The position numbers and the translations under genes are program-made. The notes below the pieces were generated by a model. The model was not told the origin of the DNA. It was given only the letters and a program-made list of their open reading frames with translations, and did not search any database. A DNA stretch of 64,000 bases from Halicephalobus mephisto (Eukaryota > Nematoda > Chromadorea > Rhabditida > Panagrolaimidae). The stretch is taken from positions 372,001 through 436,000 of the forward strand of contig SWDT01000034.1 of assembly GCA_009193035.1 (NCBI GenBank), in the 5' to 3' direction. Of this stretch, positions 46,150 to 56,245 are shown piece by piece (the first letter of the stretch is position 1; each line of letters starts with the position of its first letter).

Positions 46150-48598
46150 ATGACTTCAGAATTTTTCAAAGACGATGTAACGAAAAAGATGAGAGTTGCT
46201 GGATTGAGACCTGAAATCATCTCTCGTCTCTTTAACGTCAAGGAAGATTCACTTGTCCTGGTCGATGAAAGCGGCACATACTACGTGCCAGGCGGTGACG
46301 ACTTTGAACCTCCACTTCTGACGGATACGAGATTTGAAGTCGAAGGTATCTCAAAAGATATTCCTGAAAATACGCAGCAGATTGTCCTTCCCCAGACGTG
46401 TCATGATGTAATTGCTGTTCAAGGAGCAAATAGAGATGTAAATTTTTTTCATTTTTCTAGACATTGTGATAATAAATATTTTACAGGCAATTATTACTGG
46501 CATAATTGAGAGCTGTCAAAATATGAATGAAAGTGCAAACATGTTGTATCACGGTCCTCAGGCTGTGTTTCTCGTCAAAAGTTTAGCAATTCTTTCTGTT
46601 TGTGCTCCTGATCCATCATTGGTGACAAAAGCGATGCCAGCGGAGAGATTTAAGCGACTTAAAACTCCAGAATCGTTTCGTGCGTCACTATATCAAGTAG
46701 CGTCAAACATGTGTGAAGCATTCCGACAAGCAGACTACTCCATGAACACAATTCGAGCTTCATTAATCGATCTACCAGATTACTTTGAAGCTACTCTAGA
46801 TGTCATCGATCAAGTACAGTTTTCAATTAAATCCTTCAATTCCCTTTCAAATACTTGAAATTTCAGACGGAGGATCCAAAAACAAAGAAAGTGATGAATA
46901 TAACTATCGAGAAAGTGGAGAAAGCGTCAAACAAATGCAAAGAAGCTGCTACCAACGCACAAATAGCATTCAGCGATGTTCTCCTTGACATCAACGAATT
47001 ATGTCAAGCTTCGATCACCACAAACACTGTAAATGCGCGAGAGTTGGAAGAGATGAAGAAGCTCCAAAAAGAACTGGAACTAAAGGAACAGGAGCATAAA
47101 GCAGAATTAGAACGCCAAGAAGAAGTATATAAAGAGGCAAAGGAACAAGCTACAGCTGCGCTCAAAGATTACCGGGTATGTAGCGTTGCAAAATATCATA
47201 GTTAATATTTATGTTTAGAGGCAAATCCAAAAGAGTGCAAGTGGTAGCGAACTGTTTTGGGCCAGTTTGACGGATGGTATTTCGGAAGTAGTGAAAAACG
47301 TGGTACATATAGTATCAAACGTCACCAGCAGAATTGGAGAAGGATCAGGAACTATACAGACCACTTTGAACCATAATCGAAATATTGGCACAAATAATGC
47401 TCATAATTCACAACCATTTGGTCTCGGAATAGTAAGTAATCTAAACATACATAAATATACTATGAAGTACTTAAATTACTTCAGGAAAACGGTGTTCTGA
47501 AGACATTGGAAACAATCTATAACAACCTTGGACAAATTGATAATTTAAATAATGATACAATTGATGAATATATAGTGACTTTAACTGAATATCAAAAATA
47601 TTCACCTGTAACAGAGGAAGGAAATCAGCTTTTCAAAAAAACTGCAGAACTGAAGAATTTCCTCGAGAAAAATCGTAAGAACTTGAAAGATCCAGCTTTG
47701 AAGAAAGAAATTGCCCAGATACGAGCTGGAATTTTAGCGGTTGTTCAAACAAGTGAAATAAAACATCAGGAACCTAAACAACAGGTAGATACATCTCTCT
47801 CTGGACAGCTTATAAAAAGAGATATGGTATGTTTTCATAATATAAAGATTCTATTTGCTATTACTTTAGGAAAGAATAAATAATGCCCGGGAGCACTATA
47901 ATAGACAAAGCGGTAAAGAAGAACAATTACGTAAAGAACTCAGCAAAAATCGTGAAGAACTGACCAGTATTGTGTGCAAGCTCCAGAGAATTGACATGAC
48001 AAAGGTTGAGCTCACGGACATTATCAAATATCTCCGTGAAGGCATCGAATACCTTGGACGAGTGAAGGAACATTGGCAGCAGTTGTCTCATTTCTTTGAT
48101 TGCATAAAAATCATTATCGACAACAACTTTTCTGAAAGCATAGAAATTTTTGTTAAGAATGCTCGGGTACAATATCTAAGTCTTTCTTTTAAAAGAAAAT
48201 ATTTTGCAGGAGGATATTTCGCGTAAACTCATGTTACAATCAGCACTTAAGGCCACGTGTTACTGTATCCAGATTTCGAATTGTGCGACTGTTTATACGG
48301 CTATATCCCGAAAGTATGTCATGCCCGTGGTCTCCGGAATTGGTAAGGAATTTGCTCTGACTCAGAGAGAAGCTATCGTAAGCCTTTATTTCCGAAGATT
48401 ACGCTGAAAACTTAATTCTAGATAAAGCAGTCAAACATGGGGACAAATTTGAACAGGATCATGGACGAAGTCAAGATACTCATCGAGGAGAAGAGAGAAG
48501 AGTATTGTGAGCGTTCGGAGAATCAAATAAATTCCTACGCTGAAAGACTTGTGAAGGCAATATCTGGAACCAGCAACAAAATGCTGAAAGATAATTAA
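46150..48598 (+). CDS. Helical/coiled-coil protein of unknown function, 706 aa, 8 exons
   Basis: Family not recognised. Eight exons join cleanly: 46150-46437, 46487-46813, 46867-47175, 47219-47431, 47485-47826, 47870-48166, 48210-48377, 48422-48598; all seven introns are phase 0 and 40-53 bp long. The N-terminal 100 residues are mixed and might form a small globular domain. The rest is mostly helical, with a strongly charged coiled coil at about residues 262-308 (LEEMKKLQKELELKEQEHKA). No signal peptide or clear membrane helix was seen. The gene lies 354 bp upstream of the next gene on the same strand, a distance compatible with a nematode operon. By length and helical content it could be a partner of the hairpin protein downstream, but this is inference only. 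Confidence 0.8.
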
Positions 48599-48952
48599 TC
48601 AAGTCTTGATCTTTAAGCTACTTTTATTTTTATAACTTCATATGAATATTCTTCATTTGATATTTATTTAGACAATATGTACCTTAAGTTTGAACAAATA
48701 ATTTTGTATAGTACCTAGTATATTTCTTTATAAGCGTATGTTTCACGCACAGTATCTGTCTATTTAATCGTTATTTTCCAACTATATATTTGAATCATTG
48801 ATAGCCATGGGTTGATTCCACATAAGGCAATTTCACGAAAAGACATTGAACAGGAATTCAAGAAGTTCTCCTAAATCGGTCCGTGAGTATCGATGATTCA
48901 AAGTTTTCCACTTGTACATTAAACTTACAGTATATTTCAGTATTTCACCTTC

Positions 48953-50131
48953 ATGTCGTCTGATATTGTTTCAAAATATGATGGTTATGCCTTATTTCTA
49001 TCCATTGCAGACCGATATGAGAAATACACACAAGAAATTCAACAAATGGCCACACAGCTTCGTGGAGTATTTCACTTTAAGTAGTATTTTCAAACGATAA
49101 ATCAATAATTTCAGCTAATTCGGAGATTACGAAACTTCTCAGATGTAAATCAAAAAGTTGCCGACAAAATTGGCAAAATGGTGCAACTGCTTGAGGGAAA
49201 ATTGTCTGAAGTTCGTCTACTTAATGGAGATGTACACGAACTTGAACAGAACATCATTAGTATTAGAACCACTACACAGAGAAAAACTGAAGAGTACATG
49301 TGGGAAACTGAGGAACTTTTCCATGAGATTAATGACTTAACTGCAAATCAAATGATGGTTGACGATATACAAGAAGAAGTAAATACACACTTTATTTTAA
49401 AAGTAAATATGACAGATTAATAATCATATTTTAGCTTCAAACAGAGCATAACAACGAACAAGAAAACTTGAAACGTTTTCAACGAAAAAACAGAAAACTT
49501 GAAAGAAGAAAGAAAACATCGGGAAGAATAGCTATTGGTTCTGGAATATTAGGAACTGTGTGCGGTGTCAGTAGCGTCTTTTTTCCTCCAGCAGCGGCTA
49601 TTGCGAGTACAGTATTTGCTGGAGCAGGGGCAACTAGCATTGCTTCAGGAGTAACTGCCGTCGTATTGGACTCTATGAAGGAATCAGAAGGGAAGCTCAA
49701 TCAAATTGAACAGAAAATTAGCGAACACCAGACACAAATTTCTCTGTTACAAGGTAACATTAGTGATATTACGATAATTAATCTTTGAATGAGTATACAA
49801 GACATGCTTTGCAGATGAAATAGATAAAATTCAAATGGAACAAATTCAGAAACATGAGGCAATAGAAACTGCCCAAGAGGATATGGTAAATGCTACCATA
49901 CAACTTGAAACACTTGAGAAATATCTACAAAACACAAATTTGTGGATTGAACGATTAAATGAATGGTTATCGTTTTTAATCGACATCGAACCCGAGGCAA
50001 AGCGCATTGAGGAACATGTTGGCTTCAATGAACGAGCCTTACAAAGGGCGATCGAAGATTTCAGAGAGCGGGTAAATAGCCCAGAAGCAACTCAAATTGA
50101 AGCCTCCGTGTCCCTTGCTTTAGTAAATTAA
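48953..50131 (+). CDS. Coiled-coil protein with hydrophobic hairpin, 337 aa (alpha pore-former-like architecture)
   Basis: Four exons: 48953-49066, 49115-49378, 49435-49753, 49815-50131, all in frame. Layout: N-terminal helices, a long coiled coil, a basic patch (RKNRKLERRKK), then a Gly/Ala-rich hydrophobic stretch at about residues 158-205 (for example IAIGSGILGTVCGV, PPAAAIASTVFAGAGATSIA) that could form a membrane hairpin, then a second coiled coil to the end. This helix-hairpin-helix order is that of alpha-helical pore-forming proteins and of apolipoprotein-L-like proteins; sequence family was not established. A TTTCAG acceptor lies 13 bases before the ATG. It may be expressed with the 706-residue gene 354 bp upstream. 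Confidence 0.75.
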
Positions 50132-50529
50132 CTGTTGAAATATTTATTTAGTTATGAATTAATTATAAGTTTAAACATTTAAGAATAATTCTGTGTAACT
50201 TTGGAACTTTTATATTGTAATAAATATTATTTCGAAACTATAGGATTGAATTACGGGAAGAAATTATGTATTACAAATCAATTGTCCAGTGAATTTATAT
50301 CTGCCCAAATGGCTTTAAGGAATTTATCGTTAAATAGATTGGTTCAATGATTTCTTGGAATAAAATTCAATTAACTTTTTATGTGTTAAATACGTTTAAT
50401 GAACTCGAAATACACATTTTAGACCTTCAAACATCATTTGGAAGTAAAGAACTTGAACAACTTCTTTTAAAAAGTTACAAATTGCAGAAATTCATTCTAA
50501 CTAGGTAAAGTTTTGTAGTAATGCTGTAG

Positions 50530-50840
50530 TAAAGGTGAAGTGGGGATGTGAGAGGTCGATAGTATGACACCTTGGGAACTCCTTGATTGGACGGAAAACT
50601 GTTGGTTCCTACTGTTAGCAATTCAAGTCTGTTTATCTTAACATAAGCATAGAACAAAGAGAGGAAAGGTTCTCATTTGACCGAGGTCAAACTCGAACCA
50701 GTCTGAAGCTGGAATTTCTCAAATATTAGTTCTCTAACACTTTAGTCTCACTTCCCCAGGCGTTGGCTAACTGGGCGGAGCTTTGGGTATTTTGTCTAAG
50801 CCGTTTGCAGTTTAACTCCGATCTTTATGCCTACACTTTC
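50530..50840 (+). repeat. Dispersed-repeat copy
   Basis: The longest clear member of the family, with words TAGCAATTCAAGTCTGTTTA and GTTTGCAGTTTAACTCC. It is similar over about 190 bp to the reverse complement of 37047-37245 and to 45560-45785. No open frame, so probably a non-autonomous element. It abuts the Maverick-like block that starts near 50.9 kb. Confidence 0.75.
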
Positions 50841-50917
50841 AAGAAGCAGGAGAACTACAATACTTAGAACATAATGTCGAGAATCAATCGAGATACTTAA
50901 CAGGAACTTTTTGTCAA

Positions 50918-51673
50918 ATGTTCAATGATCATAATGAAATATTATTGAAGGAAAATCCAAAAAAATTTATTCGAAAAGTTTTAAATTACACTGCAGTTGA
51001 TGTTAAATTAATTAATAGTAGTATTATTGAAGTTAAATTCTGTAAAGAAATTAATAATAACCTGATTGAATTTACTGACTTAAATGATATTAAAGGTTAT
51101 ATACCTATAAAAATTAAGAAGTATAACGATAAAATTTGGTATATGAAAGAAGATGTAATTACTAATGATATTAGTTTCCACACCAGGAATTTTTCTAGTT
51201 TAAAAAATGTTGAAATAAAAAATAATTATGACTCACGGTTTTCAAATACTAAATTAATTTTTAAAGAACATATTTTCAATGATATGAAAACTGACATTGA
51301 AGAAGAGTTACTAAATGAGATGAGACAAATGTCAAATGCTGATGTGGAATTAAAAGAAAATGAACAAAATTCAGCAATTCCTCATGAAATCCTAAAAGAT
51401 TTGGATAGTTTATTCGAATCTTATTATTTGAAGTACTGGAGAATTTATGTAACAATTGCTTCGACACTAATTTATGTATTTATTGCTAGATCTTTGATTT
51501 ATATTGTATCACCACAGTTTTCTTTAAATAAAAGAGAACAAAGTAGAATTAAATTAGTTTCGATTGAAGACGAATCAACTCCAACTGAAAAAATAGAAAT
51601 GAAACCTTTTAAAGTTGAAAGAAAACCGAGTTTAACTAACTTCCCATCTGTTCTCTCATTAAATAAGACTTAA
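50918..51673 (+). CDS. Single-pass membrane protein, 251 aa, possibly mobile-element encoded
   Basis: One intronless frame. It is Asn/Lys/Ile-rich with a long N-terminal region and one membrane helix near residues 172-196 (WRIYVTIASTLIYVFIARSL), followed by a basic tail of about 50 residues. There is no signal peptide at the N-terminus as modelled. The arrangement (large N-terminal part, single C-terminal anchor) resembles the end of a virion or envelope-type protein, and it sits next to Maverick-like frames on the other strand, but I do not recognise its family. Very AT-rich codon use and lack of introns set it apart from the genes at 46-50 kb. Confidence 0.55.
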   Translation: MFNDHNEILLKENPKKFIRKVLNYTAVDVKLINSSIIEVKFCKEINNNLIEFTDLNDIKGYIPIKIKKYNDKIWYMKEDVITNDISFHTRNFSSLKNVEIKNNYDSRFSNTKLIFKEHIFNDMKTDIEEELLNEMRQMSNADVELKENEQNSAIPHEILKDLDSLFESYYLKYWRIYVTIASTLIYVFIARSLIYIVSPQFSLNKREQSRIKLVSIEDESTPTEKIEMKPFKVERKPSLTNFPSVLSLNKT

Positions 51674-51690
51674 AAAATTTAAAATAATAA

Positions 51691-51912
51691 ATGGTGTTGG
51701 TATTTTCGGTGACCGAAAAAAATAAAAAATATAAACTATTAGATGAAAATGCTAATAATAAAATCGAGCTGATCAAAGTTCATGATGATAAGAATCCAGA
51801 GGAGAGTAAGCTATCGATTAATGATGATGAAATAATTAAAAAATTGAATAAAGACGAAAATAAAGTTTCTTCAACAAAGCCTAGAAAAAAGAAATTAACA
51901 GAGAAAAATTAA
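51691..51912 (+). CDS. Small lysine-rich protein, 73 aa
   Basis: Begins 17 bases after the stop of the membrane protein gene and shares its composition. Charged and probably disordered, ending PRKKKLTEKN. A stretch around its codons IKVHDDKN recurs in altered form near 55840. It may be the second gene of a compact mobile-element transcript or the frameshifted tail of a larger gene. Function unknown. Confidence 0.4.
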   Translation: MVLVFSVTEKNKKYKLLDENANNKIELIKVHDDKNPEESKLSINDDEIIKKLNKDENKVSSTKPRKKKLTEKN

Positions 51913-52060
51913 GAATTTATCGATTGTTTAGTAGGAAAGAATGTAACAGGTTCTGGATTTAAAACAATTTCTCCACCTATGACATCTTTTTCAAATCCAA
52001 TTCAATAAGAACGTTAATATTTTTAAAATCAATCAAAGTATTGTTAATGTCCACCAATTT

Positions 52061-52402
52061 TTAATTTATTTTATTTGGTCTGTTAGTTACTTCATGATAA
52101 ATAATATTTTTTGGTTCTATTTCGATTTCATCATTAGATCTAAATCTATAGATTGAATTTAGAATCTTTTTGTTAATATAGCTATCTTTAATCAAATTGC
52201 ATGTGATAAAAATACTGTCAATGTTATTACTAGAGGATTTACTGTCTTTCTCGCCATTATTATTTTGGTCGTTTCTCTTAATGCCTAAATAATCATTCAA
52301 TTTTACAACTCCTATTTTGTACTTCTTACACAAAAACTCTTGTGGAAGAGAATACTCAAAACTTGAACCGTTGGATATTAGTTGTAATGTGAAGTAAACC
52401 AT
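52061..52402 (-). CDS. Maverick/Polinton-type virion-like protein, partial, 113 aa
   Basis: Starts MVYFTLQLISNGSS and contains the stretch IFITCNLIKDSYINKK followed by NIIYHEV. This pattern, a sheet-rich protein with an xxIFIxCNLxxxSY core, is one I associate with a conserved protein of Maverick/Polinton virus-like transposons; this is recall, not a search. It overlaps the end of the upstream minus-strand frame by about 25 bases, as in compact viral genomes. It is shorter than a full virion protein, so it is probably a truncated copy. The first part is duplicated at 55.86-56.0 kb. Confidence 0.5.
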   Translation of the reverse strand: MVYFTLQLISNGSSFEYSLPQEFLCKKYKIGVVKLNDYLGIKRNDQNNNGEKDSKSSSNNIDSIFITCNLIKDSYINKKILNSIYRFRSNDEIEIEPKNIIYHEVTNRPNKIN

Positions 52403-52554
52403 TTATTAATTAAAAAAATTTCATGATTTTTATTCTCAAAAAGTAAAATAAGAGATAATTTATCGCAGTTGTCAACGAATTCTTCCCTTGTTTCAATGAA
52501 ATAATGTTCCTCGGTAAAAATAGTGTTATCGAACACAAATAAGACATATTGTGG
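52378..52554 (-). pseudogene. 3' end of an upstream Maverick-like gene, cut by a MITE
   Basis: An open minus-strand frame encodes a hydrophobic-charged C-terminus ending in NKWFTSHYN and overlaps the start of the next gene. Its 5' side runs straight into the TACAGT-ended MITE at 52555, so the gene is interrupted there. Family unknown. Confidence 0.4.
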
Positions 52555-52653
52555 TACAGTAAAACTCCTATATAAACAACTCGAGGGCAAAAAAAGCTGC
52601 TTATTGAAAGACTTGCCCTTATTGGGGATTGCTTATACGGAAGTTTGACTGTA
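52555..52653. mobile_element. MITE, 99 bp, TACAGT-ended
   Basis: Ends TACAGTAAAACTCC-TATATAA and, inverted, TACAGTCAAACTTC-CGTATAA. Same end design as the elements at 37487 and 38133. It interrupts the minus-strand Maverick-like frame. Confidence 0.7.
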
Positions 52654-53543
52654 ATAAATTACAGATCAGACTAATATAGAAGACCATTCAATTTGTCAAA
52701 TTATTATTTAAGGCTTGGTAAGCAATATACGAAGGTTGCTCAGACCACGATCGGGTGGAGAGAAAAGTTAGTAAGTTGATTGAAATACATGATTACTGCT
52801 TAAAATTTAATGTTTTTGTATTGGTTTTTAAAATATGTCACCTTGATATATATATTGTTTGGAATGATGCGGACACGCCTATTCCTTACGAACCACTGGA
52901 AAAGCAATGTTCGCACCAGTTTACCGTGATTTCCATAAGGTATTGTGTTTCGTAATCGTGTATTTTCCTAAGACAAAGGTTTAATTATCAAGGTTTGAGG
53001 TCATAAAGTTGAGAAAGCTACTGAGGTGAGAAATTTTCTGAACAGTCTCCAAAATGAAGCAATGAAAATTAAAAACAATAATAACCGTTGACTTGGATTT
53101 TTATAATTTTTCATGAAAGCAGCGAATTATTTTATCTTTTTGATTGCTGATTTTTCTTGATGTAGGTAATGCACAATGAAAATGTTTAATTGTGGGCTAA
53201 AAGAAAATCAAAGATAAAAAATTAAGATAATTTTTTCAAACACTGAAAACCCAAAAAGGGGAAATATTGAGAAAAAAAATTTTCAATTGTTTTATAAAAT
53301 AGAACAGAGTTTACTCATTTTGGAATAAATAATTTATTTTATCGCGACATTTATTAAAAGAAGTTATGAGGAATTATTTTTTCATTGATAAAACTAAGTA
53401 GTGTTTTTACCTTAAAACGACACCACTCTCAGTTTTGTTGGTAAAGATAGTTTTTTCCTATTTCTAATTTGTTATTAATCAATTTTAATTTTATTTTAGT
53501 TTTGAAAAAAAAATTTATCTCATTAATTTTCTCAAATTTTAGA
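52654..53543. other. Intergenic region upstream of the J-domain gene
   Basis: No supported gene. A TTTTAG acceptor ends one base before the J-domain gene ATG at 53544, a likely trans-splice site. Confidence 0.45.
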
Positions 53544-55455
53544 ATGTCAGATCTATTAAACCACACATCTGATGAGACTGGTGAAAATGAAGAAAATCAA
53601 GACTCTGTCAATGATGAACTTTTGATTTTGGTGACTTCGAATGACTTAAATAAAACACCTCGTAAGATAAATTTTAGAATATGTAAATTAAAACATTTTT
53701 TTAAATTTTTAGCAATGGCTGTTCCTTATTATGAATCAGAAAATGAACAGGAACTTTCCTACTACAGAGGCAATGCTATTGAATCGGATATGACAGAATC
53801 TGTCCACAGCGATTTCATCCGAATCGGTGAAGAAACTGACACAATATCAGTCAATTCAAACACCACTGAAGCACCAGGTAGACATTTTCCAAATAAAAAA
53901 ATTTAACCTAATAGATAATCCTAAACATCCTTTACCAGAATCAATAATTCCTGTCAATAAAAAAAACTTTTTAGTGCTTAAAACAGAAATAACAATCCCT
54001 CCAGCACTTTTAGCAGCAATCGACCAAACAGTTGAAAATGTAGAAGACATAAAAAGTCTTACCAATCGAATTTCAAATCTGTCTGATTTCCAAATTCTCA
54101 GTGAATGTTTAGAAATGGGTGTTGATTATTTTCGAGAGTTGATGGTCGATTTGCTTGCTGTTTCCAGAACGCCTATTCCAGATGAATATTTTAAAGATTT
54201 GATAGAAATTTTTTGGGAGAGACTAAAATCGAGAACTGAACAACTGAATAGAAATCAAGGTCTGGAATTATAATTTCACTCAATTGTTTCTCTCATTATC
54301 TGATTTTTAGGCACTACTCAAACTACAGAAGGACAAGAAAACGTTGACATCCAAAACCAGACAATTCCTGTCAATGAGAATATTGAAAATACTGAAGTCA
54401 ATGCCACAGAAAACACCGACCAGTTCTGCAATGAGAGACTTTTTAATGAAATCAGTAGATTAAGCACAAATAAAAGAAATGCCACTTTCTTTCTTCTTAC
54501 CACACACGAAAGTCGTGTCAACTTCATCAGACTTCTTGAGCAAGCACTGAACACGAGCAGATCCGTTTTTGATTCGTTATTGAAAGAAATTACAATATTT
54601 GCGACAACTGATAGACAAGGTGATTTATACACCGAAGCCATGAATTTCTATAATGCCCTGTTGCGACAAAGGATGCTGTACCCGGCATATATAAAGAAAG
54701 AGTCATGGTTCAATGAAATTCTGCCTTATTTGAGCAAAGTGGGCAATGGAGTTCTTGTGGGCTTTTCTCGAGTCATTGGCCGATTGCCACCCCCACTTTT
54801 ACTGGATACAGTCAAATATATGTCCAAATATGTCAAATACATTGGAGTGTCTGAAGATGTTCTTCTTTCGAAAAGTGGTGTTCTCGTTAATATATTATCA
54901 CGTGGAGCGATAATTCTGCCATTCATTTGGGAAGCTGGTCATGCCATTTATCAGCTATATCGGTGGTGCAAAGGAGAAATCACTTTTAAACGTTGTGCTA
55001 AAAGTTGTATTGATTCAGCTCTTTCAACAACCGCAGGCATTGGTGCAGGAGTTGGTGCTGCAGCAATCGTTGGTGGAATTTTGGGATCATTTGTTGGACC
55101 AGTGGGAACAGCGATTGGAGTAGCAATTGGAGGGATCGCAGGTTCTATTATCTTTTCGATAGGGACTAAAATTTTGATTAGTAAAATCACAAACTATATC
55201 TTCAATTTATCCCCTGATCAAGCGACAGACAAAGCTTATGAGTTTATGGGTGTTAAACCAAAGGATTCTATAAATGTGATCAGAATGCGTTATAGAGAAC
55301 TATGTCTTCAATACCATCCTGACAAAGAAGGCGGTGATCATGAGAAATTCACATTTCTTCAACTTTACTATAATCTTATTAGATTTGATAAGGGTGAAGT
55401 GCCGAGAGAACCTGAAGTGGAACCAGTGAAATTAATCATAGAATCATGTACCTAA
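53544..55455 (+). CDS. Glycine-zipper membrane protein with C-terminal J domain, 582 aa, 4 exons
   Basis: Exons 53544-53661, 53713-53877, 53939-54259, 54311-55455; all three introns are phase 1. The N-terminal 270 residues are acidic and Asn/Thr/Glu-rich, probably disordered, with short helical blocks. The centre is helical. Residues about 440-490 form a Gly/Ala-rich hydrophobic segment (GIGAGVGAAAIVGGILGSFVG, repeated small-xxx-small spacing), a glycine zipper suited to membrane insertion. The last 75 residues are a J domain with the HPDK tripeptide (near 55316), which stimulates Hsp70 ATPase. Together this suggests a membrane-active protein that recruits Hsp70. It lies between Maverick-like pieces, which suggests arrival with that element. 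Confidence 0.8.
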
Positions 55456-55548
55456 AAAATTTCAATTATTATAACTATTGAATTTAATTTCAAATATGAT
55501 AAAAATTGAATTAAAAAACAATATTATTGATCAATAACTACTCAATAT

Positions 55549-55826
55549 TTGTCGCTATCGATGACGAAGAGGATCATAATTGTGGAATTAATGATTAGAC
55601 CAGAAATGTAAGCATTCTGATCTGATCTCCGTTTCCACGCCCTGGCATTAAGAAGCAGCAGCTCCTCCTCACTATCTTTCATATATATATATCCAGTTTG
55701 TAAACTTTATCAGTTGAGTTGTTGTAGTTGTTATTGTAACGTAAGACACTCGGTGTCTGAATAAAGCAAATTCCTTATTTTCTCTACTGCGACGGTCAAT
55801 TAAAGCTAGTTCGTGATGACTACAAA
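55549..55826 (+). mobile_element. Possible solo LTR
   Basis: The stretch has a TATA-like run (ATATATATATATCC), then TTGTTGTAGTTG, CACTCGGTGTCTG and AATAAA in the order promoter, R region, polyadenylation signal, as in retrovirus-like LTRs. Clear TG...CA ends and target duplications could not be fixed. Confidence 0.3.
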
Positions 55827-55837
55827 CGACGATACTA

Positions 55838-55998
55838 ATCAAAGTCCATGATAATAAAAATTATAACTCCTATTTTGAACTTCTTACACAAAAACTCTTG
55901 TGGAAGAGAATACTCAAAACTTGAACCGTTGGATATTAGTTGTAATGTGAAGTAAACCATTTATTAATTAAAAAAATTTCATGATTTTTTTCTCAAAA
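55838..55998 (-). repeat. Internally deleted duplicate of the 51.8-52.4 kb Maverick-like block
   Basis: 55866-55993 matches 52307-52434 at about 98% identity (shared run TACACAAAAACTCTTGTGG and more), including the start of the minus-strand virion-like frame. The preceding 27 bases resemble 51776-51802, so the copy seems to have lost the DNA in between. It lies in direct orientation on the other side of the J-domain gene. Confidence 0.75.
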
Positions 55999-56245
55999 CT
56001 TTTATCAGCTCTCGTTCTCTCGATATGCCACGCCTTCTTGAGATTTCAATATAAAGTCTTCGTGTACTACTTTCTTTCTTATTGTTGTTGATCTATACTA
56101 GAAATGGGTAATGTTTTTTATATCGAGAAAATATCTTATCGGTTGAATAATGACATCGCGATAGTAATCTTTCCGCTGAATTAAATTTAAAATTCTGTAT
56201 TATTTTAGGTACGAGTTACAAAGTATAAAACTAAAAGTCGAGAAA

